Assembly: GCF_029168945.1 (NCBI RefSeq)
Contig: NC_083602.1
Location: 31,545,323-31,609,322, forward strand
From: Cannabis sativa
Taxonomy: Eukaryota; Streptophyta; Magnoliopsida; Rosales; Cannabaceae
DNA: 64,000 nucleotides
Reading direction: 5' to 3'
Under the pieces are notes generated by a model. That model did no database searches, was not told the origin of the DNA, and saw only the letters and a list, made by a program, of their open reading frames with translations. Positions 1-12,307 of this stretch are shown in pieces (position 1 is the stretch's first letter; each line of letters opens with the position of its first letter). The position numbers were made by a program, and so were the translations under genes.

Positions 1-485
1 GATTACCTAAGGATGCAGACATTCCAAACGTAATGATAACCCTGCGAGCTCAACAACGGAACATGAACAGTCAACTCGCAGGTGCGGAAGACGCATACGT
101 TGATGGACTTAGTAACTGCCATTCATTTATTAATGTTAACGTTGCTTGGGTTTAATTATTGCAATTCAATATGTAAATAATGGTTAAAAATAAATGTGAT
201 CCTTGTGTAACCGATTGGACACCTGCTTTGTATATAAAGGGGTGATCCGCCATGAAATGGCACCTACGAATCTCTTGCTACAGTGGACTAAGCAGATCAT
301 AATCTGACTGAACCACTATAATTCCCTGTCTTGTTGTTATTTTCCAGCTTACGTTGAATATTTCTCATTCCCAGTCGAGTACTCGCCATTCTAGGTTGAA
401 TACTCGCATTTGTCTTTCCACATAAAATTCTTCTTGTTACTAATAATATAATATAATTTGGTGTTGTGAAATTCACTCGACAACA
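1..485 (+). mobile_element. 3' end of an unidentified element, probably an LTR
   Basis: The stretch interrupts the long-LTR sequence that resumes at 486. It begins inside an open frame (3-155, about 50 codons to a TAA) that I do not recognise. A TATA-box-like TATATAAAGG lies at 231-240. It ends in CGACAACA, compatible with a TG...CA LTR whose start could be the TGTTAAC near 134. Class is unknown: LTR retrotransposon is most likely, a pararetrovirus-like promoter region is an alternative. The left boundary is outside the window. Confidence 0.35.
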
Positions 486-1140
486 GTTATTAAATAATTA
501 GTTTTGGCATTTAAAAGGTTAGAATTAGAAAATTGGCGTTTTTGAGAAAATAGACATAAAATTTGTTAAAACTGCAAAACCAAGTGGGGCCCATAAACTA
601 CACCATGGCCGGCCACTTATTGTGGAATTTCAAATTAATATTTTCATTATTTTAATGCCAAATAATTCCTAACCTAAACCTAGTAGTTGCCTATAAATAG
701 AAAGTGATGGCTCAGTCAAATAACAAGTTTTCAATAACATCTTCTGACAAAAATTTCTCTCTTCAGAAAAACTGAGCCTTCCCTAGTTTCTATACCTGGC
801 CGAAACCCTCTTCTCTTTTCTCTCTTCATAAATTTCGACCCTAGTGAAAGAGTGAGTGCCCACACACAGCAAGCAGTAACTCAATCATAGATTGGAAGAC
901 TGTGAAGGATCAAACTTGAAGAAGAAGGACATTCGGGCTCAGATCTTGATTATACTCTGCTACAGAAAGGATACAAGGGTTAGAGATCTGAGTGGAAGGA
1001 GACATTAATTCCGTTGCATCAATGTAAGGTTTTCTTAACTTTATATGTGTTTAATTTATCGTTTTAGAAAGTTCATATTTAGGGTGTTAAATAACATACT
1101 TGTGAGTAGATCTAAGATCCTGATAAAATAAATTCCAACA
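486..1140 (+). repeat. 3' part of a long LTR (same family as 3436-5341)
   Basis: It aligns along its length with the right third of the LTRs at 3,436, 12,308, 21,961, 30,184 and 58,690, including a CTATAAATAGA TATA region, the CCCACACACAGCAAG block and the terminal TTCCAACA. It is closest to the subfamily at 58,690. No primer-binding site follows it, so it is the right LTR of an element or a solo LTR. The DNA after 1,140 belongs to the hAT element, so this LTR element was inserted into the hAT. Its 5' part is cut off by the insertion at 1-485 and by the window edge. Confidence 0.85.
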
Positions 1141-1320
1141 TTTACTTCCTTGTGTATATTGTGTTCTTCTCTTTGTGTATCCATTGTCCAATTCAACAAA
1201 CTCCAAAGTCCTCCAAGTCAATAGTTCCAAACCTTTCAATATTTTTTTTAAAATAAAAAAGGATAAATTAGCAAATGAAATCAATAAATTAAATATAATA
1301 AAGTATAATAATAAACCTTT

Positions 1321-3435
1321 TCAATCCAAGGTCGTGCCTTGTTGTTGACTTGTTGAGGTTGAAGGAGTAGAAAAAGCACCTATAGTATTGTTATTGAGAA
1401 TCTCTATAAAATATCAAAAGTATAAACTAGTTAAATAATAACTATGCATATGTAAAATAAATATTATGATATTAAACTAAAATTATGGAATTGGAAATCA
1501 AAATGAAATATATCAAACTAAAATTACCTTCTTCAAGCAATGCTTGTGTTTGAAGTATTTCTTCTTCATCCATGTACTCTCGCACAACAATGGGTTGATG
1601 TGATCCGCTCCACCAATTCTTGAGACAAATTAATGCTTCGACCATCATTGGGCTAAGTGTACTCCTAAAAGGATCCAAAATCCGACCCCCAGCTGAGAAT
1701 GCCGCCTCAGAAGCAACAGTGGTAACCGGTATAGCTAGCACATCACGTGCCATGAGGGACAATATCTTGTATTTGCACCCACTACTAGCCCACCATCCTA
1801 AAACATCAAATTGTTCAGTTGGTTGCTCAGCTTCCTCTTCAAAATACTTATCAAGTTCATTTTTCATCTTGCCTCCATTTTTCTCCATTCTTCGTGCCAC
1901 GAACTCATCATGGACATTACGAGACTTCTTGCCTTTAGGTCGACTAGAAACGATAAATGAGGAAGAACCACCATCATCAATAGGTTGAGCTTGAGCATGT
2001 GATTGATTGATTGAAGGATCAATACTTCTTGATGCTAAATCATTATATTGATTAAACATACTCTGAATCGTTTGTTCCACCCCTTTCACCATCTCTTTGC
2101 ATTCTAACTCCATATGAGTAAAGCTAAAACAATGATACAGATAATCAAGTTTGTATCTAGGGTCAAGAACCAAGGCAATTAGAAGTGCCTCATTACAATG
2201 ATCAAGCTTTCCCCAATACTTGTCATACTTGAATTTCATGTTATGCGCCATGTTCCTCAACAACTCATCCTCATCTTCATCAACTGTAGAATCGGCCAAC
2301 TCTTGTTGAATATTGCATATCTCAATGAAGTACTTATTTGTAGTTACATAAGTAGACCCACTAAACTTCAATGTTACATTATAAAAGGTCTCCAAAAATC
2401 TCACAAACACACTTGCATTCTCCCAATCAGTTTCAATGGGTGGCCCATCCTTTGGTTTCCCATCTTTGTCAACCTCATCAAAGTACTTCATATAAAGTAC
2501 ATCTGATTCTGCCATCTCTTGAAATGCCTTTTTAAATTTTATTGCACAGTTTAGCATCAAGAATGTTGAGTTCCACCTTGTTGGGACATCTAAACATAGA
2601 AGACCATTGCATTCAATCTTTTCTTGCACCACTACTTCCTTAAAAGCTTTAAGCCTAGCAGGAGAAGACCTAACATATCTCACCGCATTTCTGATTGCAG
2701 CAATGGACTCATGTTTTTCCTTCAAGCCTTCACTAACAATTAAGTTCACTATGTGGGCACTACATCTCACATGTAAGAACTTCCCCTCCAAAATAAGTCC
2801 ATTCTCTTTCTCTTTAAACTTCCTCTTTAAGAATCTAATGGCAACATCATTAGAGGAAGCATTGTCTACCGTTATGGTAAACAACTTAGAGATATCCCAT
2901 TCTCTTAAACATGTCTCAATCTGTTTACCAATAGTTTCTCCTTTATGATATATGACTTGACAAAAATTGATAATTCTTTTTTGATACTTCCAAGCATGAT
3001 CAATCCAATGAGCAGTGATGACCATGTAATTCATATTTTGAATAGAAGTCCAAGTATCAGTAGTAATCAATATCCTCTCATGTCACTTTCTCTTCTTGAT
3101 ACAACTTCAAAACATCTCGAGCAACAGTCATTCGAGAAGGGATCTCAAACCTAGGTTGGAGTGTTTTCACAAATCTTTTGAAACCTTCACCCTCAACATG
3201 TCTAAATGGTAACTCATCTAACACAATGTATTGTGTGAGGGCAGTCCTACAAGCTTCTTTATTATAGGCCACAGCTACTAACTAGCCATCCCCCTCCTTG
3301 CCACCCTTAAGAGGCTCGAAACTTAAAATCTTCTGTTTTTCATCTTCATTTTTGAGTGGACTAAGCTCACACACTTTTCTCAAATGACTCCATAGATGAC
3401 TAGTCCCATGTTTTTTGGTGTCACAATGAAAATCA
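1321..3435 (-). pseudogene. hAT transposase (RICESLEEPER-like), C-terminal part, broken
   Basis: The minus-strand frame covers most of a BED-type hAT transposase. From 3,070 down it is open for over 500 codons and shows the catalytic Asp residues in TTDTW and TVDNASSND, the CSAHIVNLIV motif, DVPTRWNST, and a C-terminal hAT dimerisation domain with the catalytic Glu in TVASEAAFS. The frame leaves the exon at 1,528 (AAG|GTAA), and a last exon at 1,379-1,321 encodes a Ser/Thr/Gln-rich tail ending TTLD-stop. Upstream of 3,070 the frame shifts by one base near 3,085-3,095 with a stop, and another stop (TAG) lies just before VAVAYNKE near 3,283. The BED finger is cut by the retrotransposon at 3,435/14,214. 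The copy is therefore inactive. Confidence 0.9.
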
Positions 3436-5341
3436 TGTTGGGTTTTATGCCCTAAATAAAACTCATTTCAATATAATCAGATTTACTTATTAATATAGAT
3501 CAGAAATAACATTTTATGTTGCATGGTTCACATGATTTATTTCATGATTATATGTACATAATGTATAAATTCATCTTAAACCCTTTTCACATACTTGATC
3601 CTGTTTATTGTGCCGTCAACGCATTGGAAAGTAAACATGACTATGTGAATAAAGTTTCCTAGATTTATCAGACATAGGGTTTTACTGATATGATAATCTA
3701 CAACAGAGTTTACTTGCATTTGGAGAAGTGCTATGTTCTTTCCAGAACATTGGTTAAAGTAAAGCTCAGGTTGGATGCATGGAGTATGCATCAGAAGGGA
3801 CCGATATTGAACTTTGACTTAGATTTATTAAACTTATTGTAATATCTATTCAAGTCAATATCGCCTAGTTGATCCTAGATCAAATGATCTTAATCCTGAT
3901 ATGATTAGGCTCAATCTCGAGAGGCTATTCGTGTTCTTTGATTTGTTAGTTAAGCCTACTTTTAGGTCAGGGTGATACGTACATTTTGGGAACACGGTAG
4001 TGCAATTGAGTGGGAGCGCTAGCATAAACATGGAATCTATAGCTTCTATCTGGCGAATAGTAAGCAAAGGATGATCTCCTTCGAGCTTGACCAAACGAAC
4101 ATAAATGGTGGAGTACTCATTTCACATAAGCTGAAATATCATTTATACGGGGTCAAGTGTCTTAAGGAATAAATACATTGTAGGGTGTAACGGTAATCTA
4201 ATCCCTTTACAGTGTAGATCATTCATATAGAGGATCATTGATCACATTAGGATTATAACAATGGATAACTAATGATGTGTCTATATGGTGGAACATATAG
4301 AGCACTCTATATACTGACAGTGCAATTCTAAGTTCTATGCGTGGATTCAACGAAGAATTAATAAGTTAGTGAATTTTAGTGCTAAATTCTTGATCTACTT
4401 ATTGGAAGCTCGGTTATATAGACCCATGGTCCCCCCACTAGTTGAGATAATATTGCTTGTAAGACTCATGTAATTGGTTTTGATTAATCAATTATAATTC
4501 TCAATTTAGACTATGTCTATTTGTGAATTTTTCACTAAGTAAGGGCGAAAATGTAAAGAAAGAGTTTTAGGGGCATATTTGTTAATTATGATACTTTGTA
4601 TGGTTCAATTAATAAATATGATAAATGACAATATTATTTAATAATTATTTATAGTTATTAAATAGTTAGAATTGGCATTTAAATGGTTGAATTAGAAAAT
4701 TGACGTTTTTGAGAAAATCAGATGCAGAAAAGATAAAACTGCAAAATTGCAAAAAGTGAGGCCCAAATCCACTAAGCATGGCCAGCCACTTTTGTAGAAA
4801 ATTTAAACTGATATTTTCATTATTTTAATGCCAAATAATTCAAACCTAACCCTAGTGGAATGCTATAAATAGATAGTGAAGGCTTCAGGAAAATTACACT
4901 AAATTTCTACACTTTTCTTCTGACACTTCTGATTCAGAAAAAACTGATCCTTCTCTCTCCCTATCTTTGGCCGAACCCACTCTCTCTTTCTTCCCTCTCA
5001 AATTTCGAAAATCTTAGTGTATGAGTAGTGCCCACACACAGCAAGTGATACCTCAATCATAGTGAGGAAGATCGTGAAGAAAGACTTTCAGCAAGAAGGA
5101 GTTTCAGCATCAAAGATTCAGAGAAAGAGGTCCAGGTTCAGATATTGATAATGCTCTGCTACAGAAAGGAATCAAGGGCTAGATATCTGAACGGAAGGAG
5201 TCATATTATTCCGCTGCACCCAATGTAAGGTTTCCTAAACTTTATATGTGTTTATTTCATCGTTTTAGAAAGTTCATATTTAGGGTGTTAATAAACATAC
5301 TTGTGAGTAGATCTAAGATCCTGGTAAAATAATTTCCAACA
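3436..5341 (+). repeat. 5' LTR of copy 1
   Basis: The LTR runs from TGTTGGG to CCAACA. A TATA box (CTATAAATAGATAG) lies near 4,862, followed by a pyrimidine-rich leader with CTCTCTCC tracts. A minus-strand frame of about 79 codons at 3,855-4,094 is present in several LTR copies because the LTRs are homologous; I do not consider it a gene. Confidence 0.95.
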
Positions 5342-5360
5342 ACTGGCCTCAGAGTCATGG
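5342..5360 (+). other. Primer-binding site of copy 1
   Basis: ACTGGCCTCAGAGTCATGG follows the 5' LTR directly. It resembles the initiator-tRNA-Met site (TGGTATCAGAGC) but has CC in place of TA. The same sequence with GCC instead of GTC follows the LTR ends at 20,018 and 23,845. Confidence 0.7.
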
Positions 5361-5659
5361 TAATTGATTTACTTGCAAGAAATTTGGACTTTAAAACGAT
5401 TGTTTGTTTGTTTTTGGATGGTATCATGTTGTATTGAGTGTTATTTGATGATTGATTGATGCTTGTAAATTTTTGTGAAAAATAATTACGATTCTGTTTC
5501 TGGAATTATTTTTATTGGATAGTATGGAAAAAATTAAGCAAGTTACTTTTTTACAGAACTCAATTTCGATTTAATTTGAATTAGTTATGATTTTTTGAAG
5601 ATTCGAAAAAATCGGAGCTGTGCTGAAATTTTCCTGTGATCGCGAAAACTGTCCGTACA

Positions 5660-6215
5660 GCTTTTTTATTTATAATATTTTTTAATTATTGCTCAGTAGA
5701 ACATTAAATTAATTAAAGATTAAATTATAAATTATAAATTTAAAATTAGTTAATGAAAAATAATCATAAAGTAAATATATAAGTAAGAAAATTATAGATT
5801 TAGAGTTTCATTAGGTTGATTTAATTAATAATATTTTTCTTTCAAAAAAAAATAATAATATTTAAAATTTATTTATTATATGTTGTAGTTTTTAAAAATT
5901 AATTTAAATTATTTAGTTAAATTATTAATAATAGTTATTAAATTAAATTATGTAAAACCAAAATATTTAGTTCATACTTAGGTAGTGGTGCGTTTTATAG
6001 CATGTGTATATTATTATAATAATAAACTTACAAGTATGTTGAGCTTGCCGTAAAAAATGGTTGAGACAGTGTTAATGAGGTCCTCCCTTTGGGCTCTAAC
6101 ACTTAAGTCACAAACCGAACCAGTAACCTCATAACCTTTGCTCTTCCATTCTTCAACTCTTTCGTTCAACTCTCTTTCATGCTTTTTCATAACCGAACCA
6201 GTAATCTCATAACCA
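5660..6215 (-). pseudogene. Captured fragment of a tropinone-reductase-like SDR gene
   Basis: This insert is present in copy 1 and absent at the matching place in copy 2 (near 24,165). On the minus strand 6,180-6,032 encodes a stretch typical of tropinone-reductase-like short-chain dehydrogenases: LNERVEEWKSKGYEVTGSV, then CDL, QRE and GKLNIL. It stops exactly at a GT donor (CTT|GTAAGT at 6,031-6,030), where the family continues with V/I-NN-G after an intron. About 370 bp of AT-rich sequence beyond it (5,660-6,031) looks like that intron. A 24-bp piece (6,114-6,137, encoding YEVTGS) is repeated at 6,190-6,213 with one change. Only a small part of the Rossmann fold is present, antisense to the element, so no enzyme is made. 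Confidence 0.75.
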
Positions 6216-7736
6216 GAACTCAATTTTTTCATTTTTCTTCGTTTTTTCATGCTTTTTCATAGAATTAACTTCCGATTTTTTGTGTAGTTCTATATTTATA
6301 CTATTACTATTCCTAATTCAATTCTAATTATCATTTTGAATTAATTTAATATTTTTTAAATTTAATTCAAGATATTAGTGTAATTTGAATTTGAAAATAG
6401 TTAGTATCTATCTTTTTGCTTAATTATCTATCTTATTTTTAAATTTGATTATATCTTATCTTATTTTAAATTTAAGGTCAGATTTTAAATTTTTTAAATT
6501 AAATCTTTTTTTTAAATAATTTGACCTTATTTAAATTTAAAATAAGATAACTATAATCATGTAATTTTAAATAGATATAAGATATTTTGCTAACTTTTAA
6601 ATTTTGTTATTTTATTTATTTAAATTACATTTAAAATCTGAAAAAAGATATTCATTTATCTTTTCTAATTTTTTATTTAATTTTTATTTATAAAATAACA
6701 TTTAAATTTTAAAAGTAGTTAGCATATTTTGAAATGATATTTAGGTTGGTTGAAACCTAATTTTTTAAAATTGTAGGTTTAATTTTAAATTTAATTTTTT
6801 TTAAAAATTTTCGAAATTTTTTTTATTTTATTTTAATTTTTCGAAAATAAATATTTTATTTATTTAATTAATTATTTCGAAATTAATTATTTAATTTAAA
6901 ATTAAATAAATCCTACATCCAACTATCCAGCTAACCTTGTTGCAGGACTATATGTTTTAGCTTGTTTGTAAGTTTTCAAAACCTATTATTACTTGATTGC
7001 AAATAGTACTTTTTGCCAGATCTAATGATCTGATGGCTCCCTTGGTCAAGTAAATAATTTGTAACAGGTATATTTACAATCTTCTTTCATCTGTGTATGA
7101 CCTAGCAACATGATAGGATCCATCCAAAGTGTGCCTGTGTGAGCTTATGTGTTTAATTTCATTATAGATGCATATAGGTTGTTGTTGCTAAATAAAATAT
7201 CATAGTTCTTGATAGATTTTATTTAGGCCCATTTAGTTTTTGGGCCTATTCAATTAATAACAGTTGTTCATTTTAAGGTTAAATTCCTCTCTTTTGGGCC
7301 TTGTGTGAGAGTTAGGAGTCATAGTAGTGGGTACGACATACTGAACCCAGCACCCCCTCACATGAACCACCCCAATTGTGAAGGCTCATTTGCCTGATTT
7401 GAATAACTGTACTAGGTTAATTAAACTAGTTTAACCTAATAAAATTGATTAGCAACATAATTAATTTCATTTATTTTGAAATTAATTTAAGAAAATTATA
7501 GTTTAAAGAATTTTTTATTCTAAGCTAAACTATATGTATTTTCTTGTATTTAATTAAATATAGAATTATAATCATCTAGATTCTTTCTGGAGCTTAATTT
7601 AAATTTTTCATTAAATATTCCTATTTAAGTTGATATTTAGTTATCTTCAACTAACCAACTTAAATCTGAATATCTTTCGGATTTAAAATTTCAAAATTAA
7701 GTTGAGGAATTTTAGGCATTGGTTATTAAGATTCTT

Positions 7737-7845
7737 TAGATATTTTTTAAGTTAATATCTTTTTGAATATTAACTTAAAATGGAATATTTTAGATATTTT
7801 TTAAGTTAATATCTTTTCGAATATTAACTTAAAATGGAATATTTT
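7737..7845. repeat. 54-bp tandem duplication, copy 1 only
   Basis: A unit starting TAGATATTTTTTAAGTTAATA occurs at 7,737 and again at 7,791, differing at one base. Copy 2 has a single unit near 25,654. The duplication arose after the two lineages separated. Confidence 0.85.
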
Positions 7846-10379
7846 CAAATTAAGTGGTTACAACTTAATTTTTGATATTTAATTAAATTTAAGTTTGAAA
7901 AATATTTAGGTTCTAGATTTTTTCTAATACAACCTAAATTAGATATTTTTTCAAATTTTATGAAAAGATACTTAGTCAAATAAGATATTTTCTAGATAGT
8001 TATTTCTAAACTACTTATTATTTCTAATATTTAAAAGGAAAATATTATACATTGTGAAATTAATTATTCATATAATTAATTTTGGTACAATTTATTTTAA
8101 GTATATTTTTCCTTGTATAAACCTAGAGATTAATAATTAAGCCTTCTCTACACTTAATTATTTATTTCTTGAATTTAATACATTTAATTAATTTGAAAAT
8201 TAAATATCTAAGTTCATTTTCATCATGATACTTAAATATTTCTTTTTCATGACACTTAATTAAATAGAAAATTATTTTTAGTTGAAATTTATTTTTTCGA
8301 CTAAATTTAAATAATTTTAAAAATATTTTTTTTTATTTTATTAATCAATTTTCGAAATTGCATTTCTTAAATGCTGGAATTTCAAATTTTATTTGAAAAA
8401 TAGATTAAAGTTGTAAATTATTTATTTTAATTTTGGATCAACTTAAATCAATGATTTTTTTCTTTTATTGATTAATTTAAAATAAATTGAATTAAAGTAT
8501 ATTATTAGAAATTGTTTTAATTAGTCAAAGAAAAATCTAAATAGATGATATTTTTGCTTGAAGTATTTTTCTAGTGTATTTAATTAAATAGAAAATTAAT
8601 ATTTAAGTTTATTTTCATCATCATACTTAAATATTTGAATTTTTCTTATATCTATTTAATTAAATAGGAAAATTATATTTTTTGTTGTAAATTAATTTTA
8701 TTAATTAATTTTGGGCCAACATTAAATTAGAATATTTTTTCCAGGATTAATTTTTTATTTTAACATGCATTTTCGAAAATTGTATCTTTGAATACTTTAA
8801 TTTTTCGAAATGCAATATATATTTATAGAAAATTAAATTTGAGTTGTAAATTAATTTAAATTAATTTTGTAACAACTTAAATTGAATATTTTTCTAAATA
8901 TTTATTGGAAATTATTACTAAGATGGAAATAATTCATGTTCTTTTCATATCCATCTAAGTAAAATTTATAAATATTAAATTAAAATTTATATTTAGAATT
9001 TTCATTCTAAATTGGAAATTTTAATTAAATATATATTTAAAATAAATAGAATAAATAAAGAGAATCAAAGAAAATACAACTCACTTTAAATAATGAGCTT
9101 GATTATTATTAAGATATTCGATCTCCATTGTTGGTCTTACAAAAGTTAAATGTTTTCAATATAACCTCGAGACGCTAGACTTCGTCCCCCTATGGATGGT
9201 TATTCGTTGAACGCATTTAACACCGTAAGATTTCATTTGATAAGTGTTTTGTGAGTTTTCGTCTCTATTTAGACTCTTCCCTACGGTGACTACTTAGAGA
9301 TAAACTCATAAAACATGAAACAATGGTGGAAGCTCATAAAATAAGAATAACCTTGACTCTCGCCTACCGGGACAACGTTGGATTCTTATTTTGATCGAAT
9401 AAAAGGTTGCTAGAATGGTTTCTATTTTAGATGAGCTGACAACTCTATTCAATAAATGATACTTTGACTCTCGCCTACTGGGACACTGTATCAGTTTGTT
9501 GAAAACCTTGGAAATTATTTAGGATTGTATGTTTTAGTATTTTCACTAGTCATTCCTACTTGCTATATGTTTATAATTTCTGAATTGTGTAGGAATTTAT
9601 ATTGAACCATGTTATTTTCTGTTATTAAGTTGTAGTTTAATTTCGAATCTTCATTGTTGATCTAACATGTTTGTTTTTCTAATGAGATAAATCCCTAATG
9701 GATTTTCACCATTAGACAACATAATAGTGTAAGATCTCGAAAGATAAATATTGTATATGCAACATCTAGCTGTTCATCAATTGATGACACCTTAGACTAG
9801 TATTTTTACAATATGAAACAAGAAGATTACATAAATAAGATTACTTTGTCTTTCGCTAATCGAAGCATCGTTGGATTCTTATTTCTAAACGAAATTATCC
9901 TAATTCCTCTTAGCTTATTCATTTCGAATTAGCTCAATAACATATCATTGGATGAATGGTCTATAAATCATTTCATGTCATTCTATATTTTCTCTTAAGA
10001 AATTTAATGACGCATATGATTATAATCCCGAAATTCTATTCCCAATTGATATAAAACCTCAATCTTAGAAATCTCCTACTTGTATGGGCAAATCTGACTT
10101 AGAGTTAAATTAGTAGTGGTGGTCCAAGATAGAATTACTCATTATATTTGGTATAAATTTAAAGTCTTTGACTTTAATTTTAGATTCTAAATAGAAATTT
10201 TCTTATATTTCTAATTCCAGAATACAATACAGTTGCACTTTCTCAAGTGTTTAATATCCATCTTCTATTAATGGATTAAAACTTTATGGAATATGAGTTA
10301 GGTATTCTATGACCAGGATCCACTTGCAGTATTCTAAGAACTCTATGATGTAACTAAACCTATGTCATCAAAAGACACT

Positions 10380-12307
10380 ACCACATTTTTTTAATCTATG
10401 GCATTTGTATCTTGTTCATAGTGGATTTGACAAGATCAATCTCTGCAAAGAGTTAATATGCCTATATCCACTGAAAGTAGTTCATCTCATTCGCAGATGG
10501 ATGTACATTCAGGGGTGGATATGAGTTTTTCGTTGTATTCTTAAAACGATCACTCTAGATTATACCTTATGCAAAGAAATTTGAAATGTTTGAAAAATTT
10601 CATTAATTTCTAGCAATGGTTAAAACCATTAAGGTAATTGGTTAAAGATCTTGCGAACTGATAGGGGTGGAGAAATAGTTAGTAGATATGCAGTTCAAAG
10701 ATCATTAAATTAATTTTTGAATTATATCCAAACTTACCTCCCCAAAAATTTCGAGTTGCATGTTGATGATTAGTTACTAGTCGTTTCCTAATTCCTTCTA
10801 TGGTAATACAATTTCAGAATGATGTAATGGTTGTATACTTAATGTAAATCATTACTAGATTCATGGATGACCTAATCAAAATCTTAAGAAAAGCTAGAAC
10901 TGTTAACCATGGTTTGTTAGCTATTCTAAGTGATTAGGGGTGGACCATCCCATTGTCAATAGATAAGAAAGTGTTTGTTCAAACAAATACTACTTTTCTA
11001 AGATAATGACTAAGTCTGAAAACAAGTAGCAAATAAAGGAGATATTTAATTCTTGATTCCAAAAGTGTTCTATCATCTTATTTGATATACGATGATCCCA
11101 CTGCCTCTGTTGTCTTGTCACAACCGAAGAGATCAATACCATTTAGTTTTCTTAAACATAATTCACGGTACCTCGTCGTAGTGGGAGAGTTTCTAGGAAC
11201 TCACCTTCTTATGACTTGGGAGACACTAGTGATTAAAATCCATTGTGAGTTTAAACAAGTAATGGATTGTCAAGATAAGAAACTAAGAAGAAAAGCCAAT
11301 AGAACTATGGTTTAATCCATTCACATGGAATAACCTAAAGTTTTCTATTACAAGGACATAAAAGGAAATTTTAGTTAATAAGTCTATTCTATGGACTTAA
11401 CAAACTTCCTGTTCCTAGTATTATAGGTTTGAGTTTATCTAAACCTATGGCTTGTGGTATACGTGGTAATTACTTACTCTAATGCAAGCAACTTACTTTA
11501 GTAAGATGCTGAAGCATTTACTTTCTAATGGCAATCTATAGAAGCTTCACAACTTCTTAGACATAGATTTTATTTATCTAAGGAAAAGTCTCAACTATTC
11601 CAGAAAAGATAAAGCCATGAAAGAATTTCTTATATCAACAGTGAGAGGTCTTAGATATGCTTTTGTATGCCTTAGACCAGACACCTGCTGTTGAGTGGGA
11701 GTAATGAGTAGGTATCAGATTAATCCAGGAGAAGAACATTGGAAGACAATCAAGTAAATCCTAAGATTAAGATGAGGAACTGTATGTTAGTCTATAAGGG
11801 TGTGTTTAAAACTCTTAGACTACACCATATCAGATTTCGAAATTTTCCTTTGTGCTAGTAAATCTTTCTGATAAGATGGTGGTTACTCTGGGGGTGGAAT
11901 AGTGATTTTGGAGAAGTGTAAAAACCTATCTAAAGTCTCTAGGTCTACCAGAAAGGGACTGAATGTTAAGGTTGCAGGAAAGGTACTTATTCAGTCTAAG
12001 GAAAGTTCTATACATTTTTGGCATCATTCCAAATTGCCTTAAACTACTAGTGTTAATTTCTTGATTAACCAAAAGTAGTTGCCAAAGATATAGAATCCAG
12101 TATCCCAAGAGAGTAGACATATAGAGAGGAATTTCACATTATCAATGATTTTGTGATTAAAGGAAGAGTAATGGTGGAGAAAAGGTTGTGGTTAATTCAA
12201 CCTTTCAGATCCTATTACGAGGAGTTTACTACTACTACACTTGATTTGTGTATCAAGGTGTTGAGATTATTTGAAACGCACTTTTTGTTTTATATTAGTG
12301 GGGAGTT
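10380..12307 (+). pseudogene. Decayed Ty1/copia pol of copy 1
   Basis: Recognisable pieces occur in the order expected for copia: a GAG-pre-integrase-like piece (near 10,396-10,480, LWHL..VHSGFDKIN), an integrase-like RTDRGGE piece near 10,655, a reverse-transcriptase end (LSKEKSQLFQ near 11,575), the RNase H approach (LRPDT...SRYQINPGEEHWKTIK near 11,666-11,757) and the last RNase H part (FHIINDFVIKGRVMVEK near 12,130-12,180). In-frame stops interrupt it, among them TGA after RPDTCC and TAA after HWKTIK. A purine tract (GTGGGGAG) precedes the 3' LTR. The same stops are in copy 2. Confidence 0.8.

Larger units (their letters stand above)
5361..10379 (+). other. AT-rich interior of copy 1, no readable gag
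   Basis: Apart from the captured gene fragment, I find no convincing open frame here. The stretch is collinear with 23,865-28,250 of copy 2. A short module containing GACTCTCGCCTACYGGGACA occurs near 9,354 and 9,466, with a weaker relative near 9,842. The region probably descends from gag and early pol, but the frame is too degraded to say. Confidence 0.5.

Noticed and set aside
3855..4094. Minus-strand 79-codon frame repeated at 12,733, 22,381 and 30,604
   Set aside because: It recurs because it lies in homologous LTRs; in the more diverged LTR at 58,690 it is broken, so there is no sign of protein-level conservation.
11082..11315. 77-codon frame, repeated near 28,989
   Set aside because: It lies in the decayed pol region of both long-LTR copies and matches no clear domain; a remnant and not a gene.
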